This document shows, piece after piece, positions 15,012 to 19,486 of a DNA stretch of 19,486 bases. The stretch is from positions 1 through 19,486 of the forward strand of contig JANXEP010000066.1 of the NCBI GenBank assembly GCA_025057795.1, read 5' to 3'. Under the pieces are notes generated by a model that saw only the letters and a list, made by a program, of their open reading frames with translations, ran no database searches and had not been told where the DNA came from. Every line of letters starts with the position of its first letter. The first letter of the stretch is position 1. The position numbers and the translations under genes are program-made. The DNA comes from Candidatus Bathyarchaeota archaeon (lineage in GTDB: Archaea; Thermoproteota; Bathyarchaeia; Bathyarchaeales; UBA233).

Positions 15012-16637
15012 ATGGTTAAGTACGTTTTTGTCACGGGCGGCGTTTTAAGCTCCGTGGGCAAAGGTATTGTCACTTCTTCTATTGGGAAGATGCTTCAGGC
15101 GCGGGGTTTTAGGGTTACCGCCATAAAAATCGACCCGTATGTGAATGTTGACGCGGGAACAATGAACCCGTACATGCACGGCGAGGTTTACGTCACAGAC
15201 GATGGCGGCGAAACCGATTTAGACTTGGGATGGTATGAACGCTTTCTCGATTTAAACCTGAAAAAGGAGAATAACATCACGACGGGCATGGTTTATAAGG
15301 CTGTTATAGAAAAGGAGCGGCGGGGAGACTTCCTCGGGAAATGCGTGCAAATAGTGCCCCACATAACCAACGAGATTAAAGACCGCATACGAAGCATGGC
15401 GGCGAACTCCAACGTTGACGTGGTTTTAACGGAGGTAGGCGGCACCGTAGGCGACATTGAAGGCTTACCTTTCCTAGAGGCTATCCGTCAAATGCGCTTA
15501 GAGGATGGATATGAAAACACGCTTTACGTTCACGTGGCTCTGGTTCCCATACTAGACGTCACGGGGGAGATGAAAACTAAACCCCTTCAACACAGCGTTA
15601 ACGAGTTAAGGCGAATAGGCATCCAGCCAGACATTATTGTTGCAAGATGCCATGAAAAAATAGACTCCGAAGCCTTAAGAAAAATAGCCCTCTTCGGCAC
15701 AATACCCGAAAACGCGGTTTTCTGCTCCTACACCGCCGAGTCCATATACCAGGTTCCCCTAATCCTCGACGAGCAGGGAATGGGCAGCTTTATATGCAAA
15801 AGACTAGGGCTTCCAGAACGTAAACCCGATTTTAGCGAATGGAGAAAATTTGTGAACGCCCTGCTAAACCCAAAATATGAAGTTAAAATTGCATTGGTTG
15901 GAAAATACGCTGGACTGGTTGACAGCTATGTAAGCATGAACGAGGCGCTTCGCCACGCTGGCGCGGCATGCGAAACCAAGGTTAAAATCCACTACATTGA
16001 GGCTGAAACCTTTGAAAAGGAGCCAAGCAAAGTTCAAACCCTTGAAAGTTTTGACGGAATATTCGTTCCCTACGGTTTTGGTCCAAGGGGCGCTAACGGA
16101 AAAATAATGGCGATAAAGTTTGCAAGGGAAAACAACATTCCTTTCCTTGGAATCTGCTACGGCTTCCAGCTGGCGGTGATAGAGTTCGCCAGAAACGTTT
16201 GCGGTTTAACAGATGCAAACAGCACAGAAATAGATCCCAACACGCCCCATCCGGTGATAGACCTCATGCCAGAACAGAAAGGCATAGAGTTTAAGGGGGC
16301 AACAATGCGTCTCGGCGCCCACAAGATTATAGTTAAGCCTAACACAACGGCGTACACGCTTTATAAAAGCGGAGAAATCTACGAACGCCACCGCCACAGA
16401 TTCGAGGTTAACATGGATTACATTGATAGGCTTCAGAAAAACGGATTAGTGTTTTCCGGCACAAGCCCCGACGGGCGAAGGATGGAAATTCTAGAAATGC
16501 CAACCCACTTCTTCTTTTTAGCTTCACAATTCCACGGAGAGTTCAAAAGCCGCCCCGGAAAACCGGATCCTGAATACTACGGTTTTGTAAAGGCATGCTT
16601 GGATAGGAAGCTTGGAAAGGCTAAGCCTGAATTCTAG
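15012..16637 (+). CDS. pyrG: CTP synthase (glutamine-hydrolysing)
   Basis: This 541-residue enzyme turns UTP into CTP using ATP and glutamine, the last step of pyrimidine nucleotide synthesis. The synthetase domain opens [16 protein letters not shown] with its P-loop (about residues 8-20). It also carries [20 protein letters not shown] and [17 protein letters not shown]. The glutaminase domain begins near residue 290 (KIALVGKY) and has the nucleophile in GICYGFQ (about residue 380) and the His-Glu pair in [10 protein letters not shown] (about residue 516). That last motif usually reads QFHPEFKSRP; the catalytic residues themselves are kept. Length is normal. It stands alone behind its own promoter and is convergent with the HD-domain gene, 4 bases apart. 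Confidence 0.98.
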   Translation: MVKYVFVTGGVLSSVGKGIVTSSIGKMLQARGFRVTAIKIDPYVNVDAGTMNPYMHGEVYVTDDGGETDLDLGWYERFLDLNLKKENNITTGMVYKAVIEKERRGDFLGKCVQIVPHITNEIKDRIRSMAANSNVDVVLTEVGGTVGDIEGLPFLEAIRQMRLEDGYENTLYVHVALVPILDVTGEMKTKPLQHSVNELRRIGIQPDIIVARCHEKIDSEALRKIALFGTIPENAVFCSYTAESIYQVPLILDEQGMGSFICKRLGLPERKPDFSEWRKFVNALLNPKYEVKIALVGKYAGLVDSYVSMNEALRHAGAACETKVKIHYIEAETFEKEPSKVQTLESFDGIFVPYGFGPRGANGKIMAIKFARENNIPFLGICYGFQLAVIEFARNVCGLTDANSTEIDPNTPHPVIDLMPEQKGIEFKGATMRLGAHKIIVKPNTTAYTLYKSGEIYERHRHRFEVNMDYIDRLQKNGLVFSGTSPDGRRMEILEMPTHFFFLASQFHGEFKSRPGKPDPEYYGFVKACLDRKLGKAKPEF

Positions 16638-16641
16638 ACAT

Positions 16642-17202
16642 TTACAGTCCTATTTCTTTAGCTATTGCTTTAAGGCTGTTAAGGGCTATTTCAAAAAACT
16701 TTTCCCTAGGTATCCCAATTTCTTCGCATACCAGAATCCTTTCCCTGTCAGCGCCCCTGGCAAAATCCTTATCCTTAAACTTCTTTGCAACTGTCTCAAC
16801 TTTCACATCCTCCAACTTTTTTGAGGGCATAACCAGCGCGCATGCAACAAGCAGTCCGGAAACCGCGTCGCACGCAATTAAAGCCTTCTCCATGCGATTT
16901 TCCGGCCTTACTCCTGTATGCCTAAAATTGTGGGCTTTTATGGCGCGTATAAGTTCTTCTGGCACAGCATCCTTCAGGATTTCTTCAGCCATTAGGCTAT
17001 GTTTTTCAGGCGTTGTCTCCGTCTCCTCATAGTCGATGTCGTGAAGCAAGCCGACCAAGCCCCACTTGTCATCGTCTTCCTCAAAATGTTTAGCCACACC
17101 CCGCATTATGGCTTCCACGGCTAACGTGTGAAAGAAGATGTTTCTTTTTGAAATATGCCTCTTAACGAGGTTAAGGGCGTTTTCCCTATTAACCATCAAC
17201 AT
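16642..17202 (-). CDS. HD-domain protein (metal-dependent phosphohydrolase type)
   Basis: From ATG 17202 there are 186 residues. The HD signature is visible: H25 (FFHTLAVEA), H54-D55 in GLLHDIDYE, H68 (EKHSLMAEE), and a later AHNFRHTG. This is the layout of small HD phosphohydrolases that act on nucleotides or similar phosphate esters; the substrate is unknown. A frame open back to 17271 exists, but the TATA-like run at 17287-17300 would start transcription about 17265, after that codon. AAAGGG lies 9 bases before 17202, so that start is preferred (17196 is also possible). It is divergent from the flippase-like gene and convergent with pyrG. Confidence 0.82.
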   Translation of the reverse strand: MLMVNRENALNLVKRHISKRNIFFHTLAVEAIMRGVAKHFEEDDDKWGLVGLLHDIDYEETETTPEKHSLMAEEILKDAVPEELIRAIKAHNFRHTGVRPENRMEKALIACDAVSGLLVACALVMPSKKLEDVKVETVAKKFKDKDFARGADRERILVCEEIGIPREKFFEIALNSLKAIAKEIGL

Positions 17203-17286
17203 CACATGAAACCCTTTTCTTTGGGATCCTTTAAAACTTGTTGGGGGCGACGTGAGACTTAAAGCGTTCATTTTAGGCGTATTTGG

Positions 17287-17300
17287 ATAAAATATAAATT
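17287..17300. promoter_or_regulatory. AT-rich box between divergent HD and flippase-like genes
   Basis: ATAAAATATAAATT reads as a TATA box on both strands. On the minus strand it suits the HD gene, and on the plus strand the gene starting at 17344. It is the only such run in the gap, so a bidirectional promoter is likely. It also argues against the longer plus-strand frame whose TTG (17299) would lie inside the box. Confidence 0.45.
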
Positions 17301-17343
17301 GTTTTTGAGAAATCTTTTGAAATCATTACGGACGCGTCTCGCG

Positions 17344-18474
17344 ATGGTTTCGGTCAAGCCTAAAATCACATGGAAAACTGCAGTTCTTCCAGCCCTAGGC
17401 ATAGCTGCATTTATAATATATCTTTACATTTTTCAAACAGACATACCGGAAATAATACAAACTATTAGGGGCGCAAACCCCCCGTTATTCTTTTCAGCTG
17501 CAATTATGGTTTTCATAGACACTTTTTTCTACGCAATAGCGTGGCGCGTTCTCCTCAATCATCTTTCGGTTAAACTTTCGGTTCGAAGAGCCTACCTGTA
17601 CGTTTGGTATGGAACATTCATGGACATAATAATTCCCGCGGAGTCGATTAGTGGGGAAATTTCCAGAATCTATCTTGTCACGAGGGAGCAGGGCAACATT
17701 GTAAGCGGCAAAGTTGTAGCCTCTCTGGTGGCGCATAGGCTAATAAGCATGGGCGTATGTGCTGCAACCATCGTGGTGGGCATGAGCATACTTCTAGCGG
17801 AAAAATACGGACATGTCGACAGTCTGATATTTAACCTAAGCCTTTTTCTAGTTGTTGCAACCACCTTTTTCCTAGCTTTGCTTCTCGTCCTATGTATTAA
17901 ACAGGAGTGGACTCTAAAAATCATTGATTTCGGGATAGGGGTAATCGAATTTCTCAGCAGGAAAAGATGGAGGTTGGCAAAAGCCAGAGGGGAAGCCGTT
18001 AAAATAGCTTGGATATTCCATGATTCTATGAAGGAGTTTGGACGTGCACCAAAAGTTGTAGCCCTCTCCATATTTCTCTCCGGTCTCTCGTGGCTATTTT
18101 ACTTGAGCATCTCATACATGGTGCTTTTAGCCTTAGATTTTCCAGTTCAATGGAGCGCGATTCTCGTAACACAGTCAATTGTTTCAGCTGTAAAATCCAT
18201 CCCCATGGGCGTGCCCTTTGAAGTTGGATTACCGGAAATAACCATGACAACCCTATACAAGGTTTTAGGGGTACCCTTCGGGATAAGCGCAACAGCAACA
18301 ATACTCACCAGAATTTTAACCGTTTGGCTAAGGTTCTTCATCGGGTTCGCAACCCAACAGTGGCTTGAAATAAAAACGATAACAGCATCAATAGACGAAA
18401 GCGCCAAAGGAAAGCCTAAATTTTCCACAGCTGATATTATCGACAAAAATGAAACCCTTGAAAATAGCGATTGA
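17344..18474 (+). CDS. flippase-like integral membrane protein (LPG synthase TM / UPF0104 type)
   Basis: From ATG 17344 the protein has 376 residues and about eight hydrophobic helices. Key pieces are FIDTFFYAIAWRVLLNHL, then RAYLYVWYGTFMDIIIPAESISGEISRI, which is the polar loop typical of the family. Later come SIVSAVKSIPMGVPFEVGLPEI and RILTVWLRFFIGFATQQWLE. This is the membrane domain shared with lysylphosphatidylglycerol synthase and archaeal AglD-like proteins. It is thought to move lipid-linked molecules across the membrane; there is no soluble transferase domain here. A longer TTG start (17299) exists but overlaps the promoter. The last 26 bases overlap the next gene's start, so the two are probably translationally coupled. 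Confidence 0.85.
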   Translation: MVSVKPKITWKTAVLPALGIAAFIIYLYIFQTDIPEIIQTIRGANPPLFFSAAIMVFIDTFFYAIAWRVLLNHLSVKLSVRRAYLYVWYGTFMDIIIPAESISGEISRIYLVTREQGNIVSGKVVASLVAHRLISMGVCAATIVVGMSILLAEKYGHVDSLIFNLSLFLVVATTFFLALLLVLCIKQEWTLKIIDFGIGVIEFLSRKRWRLAKARGEAVKIAWIFHDSMKEFGRAPKVVALSIFLSGLSWLFYLSISYMVLLALDFPVQWSAILVTQSIVSAVKSIPMGVPFEVGLPEITMTTLYKVLGVPFGISATATILTRILTVWLRFFIGFATQQWLEIKTITASIDESAKGKPKFSTADIIDKNETLENSD

Positions 18475-18913
18475 AGACGCCTCAATCAGGCATTTAGATA
18501 GACTTTACGATATTGAGAGAGAATGCTTTAAAAGCGAGGCTTTCTCAAAACAGCAGATCGCCCAGCTGCTCACCCATCAAAATTCGGTAAGCCTCATAGC
18601 GAAGGACGAAAACACCATAGTAGGCTTCGTCATAGGCGTGATTTATCCTGAAAATGAAAAATTGACGGGACACATATTAACAATAGACGTCCACCCAAGC
18701 CACAGAAGAATGGGGGTAGGCGCTAAACTGTTGCAGGAAATCGAGAAAATTTTCATAGGGAAAGGGGTGGAAAAATGCCGGCTTGAAGTAAGGGAGGATA
18801 ATCTAGCAGCATTAAAACTTTATCAAAAGCTTGGATATAAAAAAGTTGGAAAACTAAAGAACTACTATAGAAACGCCCACGGAATACTACTTGAGAAAAC
18901 CCTTGTGGAGTGA
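18449..18913 (+). CDS. GNAT-family N-acetyltransferase, RimI-like
   Basis: The 154-residue protein has the GNAT fold in order: an N-terminal DASIRHLDRLYDIERECF helix, NTIVGFVIGV strand, and LTIDVHPSHRRMGVGAKLL with the acetyl-CoA pyrophosphate-binding R-x-x-G-x-G motif (about residues 86-91). LEVREDNLAALKLYQKLGYK and a Tyr-Tyr-rich tail complete it. These match RimI/ArdI-type N-alpha-acetyltransferases, which in archaea acetylate protein N-termini. Length is normal. ATG 18449 lies inside the end of the flippase-like gene, an overlap of 26 bases in another frame, suggesting one transcript. The exact protein target cannot be read. Confidence 0.85.
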   Translation: MKPLKIAIEDASIRHLDRLYDIERECFKSEAFSKQQIAQLLTHQNSVSLIAKDENTIVGFVIGVIYPENEKLTGHILTIDVHPSHRRMGVGAKLLQEIEKIFIGKGVEKCRLEVREDNLAALKLYQKLGYKKVGKLKNYYRNAHGILLEKTLVE

Positions 18914-18972
18914 AACCCTTTAACGTAAACCTAAAAGCATAGAATTTGCAGGATATATGATGTGAGCCAAAC

Positions 18973-19221
18973 TTGAGCAGGAAAAAAAAGTTTGGAAGGG
19001 CGATAGTTGTGCTTATCCGAAACACCACTTGGCGTTGTGGGAAACTTGAAAGGTTAATAGTGGAACGTCTCCACAAAGAAGCCTCCAGCCTTGGGAGGAC
19101 TGGAATGCCAATATATGACATATTGGAAAATTTCGACTTGACGGGCAGAAAGAAAAACGATTTCCTAGACGCTATAAAAAGGCTGGAGAGAAGGAATATA
19201 ATAAGAATCTTGAACTTGTAA
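18973..19221 (+). CDS. small basic protein, possible winged-helix type
   Basis: This 82-residue protein starts at TTG 18973 with GTGAG 9 bases upstream. The N-terminus SRKKKFGRAIVVLIRN is strongly basic. Residues about 46-82 (PIYDILENFDLTGRKKNDFL then AIKRLERRNIIRI) read like a winged-helix hairpin: helix, turn, helix, then a short strand. That would suit a DNA- or RNA-binding role, but I do not recognise a family. It lies 59 bases after the acetyltransferase and may share its transcript. The 3' end faces the convergent helix-hairpin-helix gene, 19 bases away. Confidence 0.65.
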   Translation: MSRKKKFGRAIVVLIRNTTWRCGKLERLIVERLHKEASSLGRTGMPIYDILENFDLTGRKKNDFLDAIKRLERRNIIRILNL

Positions 19222-19240
19222 ACGCGCCTTACCGAACCTC

Positions 19241-19486
19241 TCACGATTTCTCAATAAGCTTCTTCGCGTTTTCTATCCAAGCGCTGACAATTTTTGGAGA
19301 AACCCTAAGCTTAGAAGCTAAATCTTCAGCAGAGGCTCTGGCCAGCTCTTCAACAGTGTTTATGCCTACGCTTTTAAGCTGAGCTGCCCGTTTCTCACCT
19401 ATACCCCTCACTTCAGTTAAATCCCTCACTATCGGCGCAGGCTTCTCAACAGTCTCTTGGATGGCGGGCGCTGGAGGCGATGCAGG
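19241..19486 (-). CDS. helix-hairpin-helix protein, C-terminal part (cut by window edge)
   Basis: The frame is open to the last base, so the gene starts beyond the window. The visible 81 residues begin with a Pro/Ala-rich linker (PASPPAPAIQETVEKPAPIV), followed by LTEVRGIGEKRAAQLKSVGI and NTVEELARASAEDLA. This is a helix-hairpin-helix domain with its GIG turn, ending in a charged helix. Such domains bind DNA or act as protein docks at the end of a flexible linker. A GTG at 19429 could start a 62-residue protein, but the linker upstream looks coding, so a longer protein is more likely. The identity of the main body is unknown. Confidence 0.75.
   Translation of the reverse strand, partial: PASPPAPAIQETVEKPAPIVRDLTEVRGIGEKRAAQLKSVGINTVEELARASAEDLASKLRVSPKIVSAWIENAKKLIEKS

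Noticed and set aside
1..19486. CRISPR array or long tandem repeats
   Set aside because: No regularly spaced repeats were seen anywhere in the window by eye.

Overview
The window looks like chromosomal sequence from an uncultivated archaeon. Reasons: a tRNA-Leu with a D-loop intron that only makes sense with archaeal splicing, TATA-like boxes about 25 bases ahead of likely transcript starts, many TTG starts with GGAGG/GGTGAT-type ribosome binding sites, and archaeal-style carA-carB, CTP synthase and adenine deaminase-like genes. The gene mix (cobalamin-type radical SAM protein, flippase-like membrane protein, small zinc-ribbon membrane protein) fits the TACK archaea, perhaps Bathyarchaeia, but the lineage is inferred from style, not from a search.

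Layout. Positions 1-900 hold a possible gene tail, a tRNA-Arg(CCU) on the minus strand, about 500 bases with no convincing gene, and a small 4-oxalocrotonate tautomerase-like gene. From 1069 to about 4550 is the accessory part. It starts with an intron-containing tRNA-Leu(UAA), followed by an AT-rich gene for a HEPN-like/DUF4209-type protein, a heavily broken unknown gene (2722-3191), a strong hairpin, and a frameshifted unknown protein on the minus strand (3311-4379). It ends close to a decayed piece of tRNA 3' end with CCA (4522-4548). I read this as a decaying tRNA-targeted island with a possible defence gene; no integrase is visible.

From 4613 to the end the window is dense housekeeping DNA. 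carA-carB (minus strand, one base apart) make carbamoyl phosphate. A divergent adenine deaminase-like gene, a zinc-ribbon membrane protein, a Cys/His-rich membrane protein and a B12-binding radical SAM protein follow. Next come a frameshifted small membrane protein, a TatD-linked-type radical SAM protein, CTP synthase (pyrG), an HD-domain protein, a flippase-like membrane protein overlapping a RimI-like acetyltransferase, a small basic protein, and the 3' end of a helix-hairpin-helix gene cut by the window edge. carAB and pyrG belong to pyrimidine synthesis (first and last steps toward CTP), while the deaminase-like protein would act in purine salvage.

A repeated oddity is that three genes (1374-2656, 3311-4379, 13581-14043), and possibly a fourth short one (14725-14909), are broken by a single-base change at a short A/T homopolymer. 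Either the assembly carries homopolymer indels, or these are true lesions or frameshift sites.
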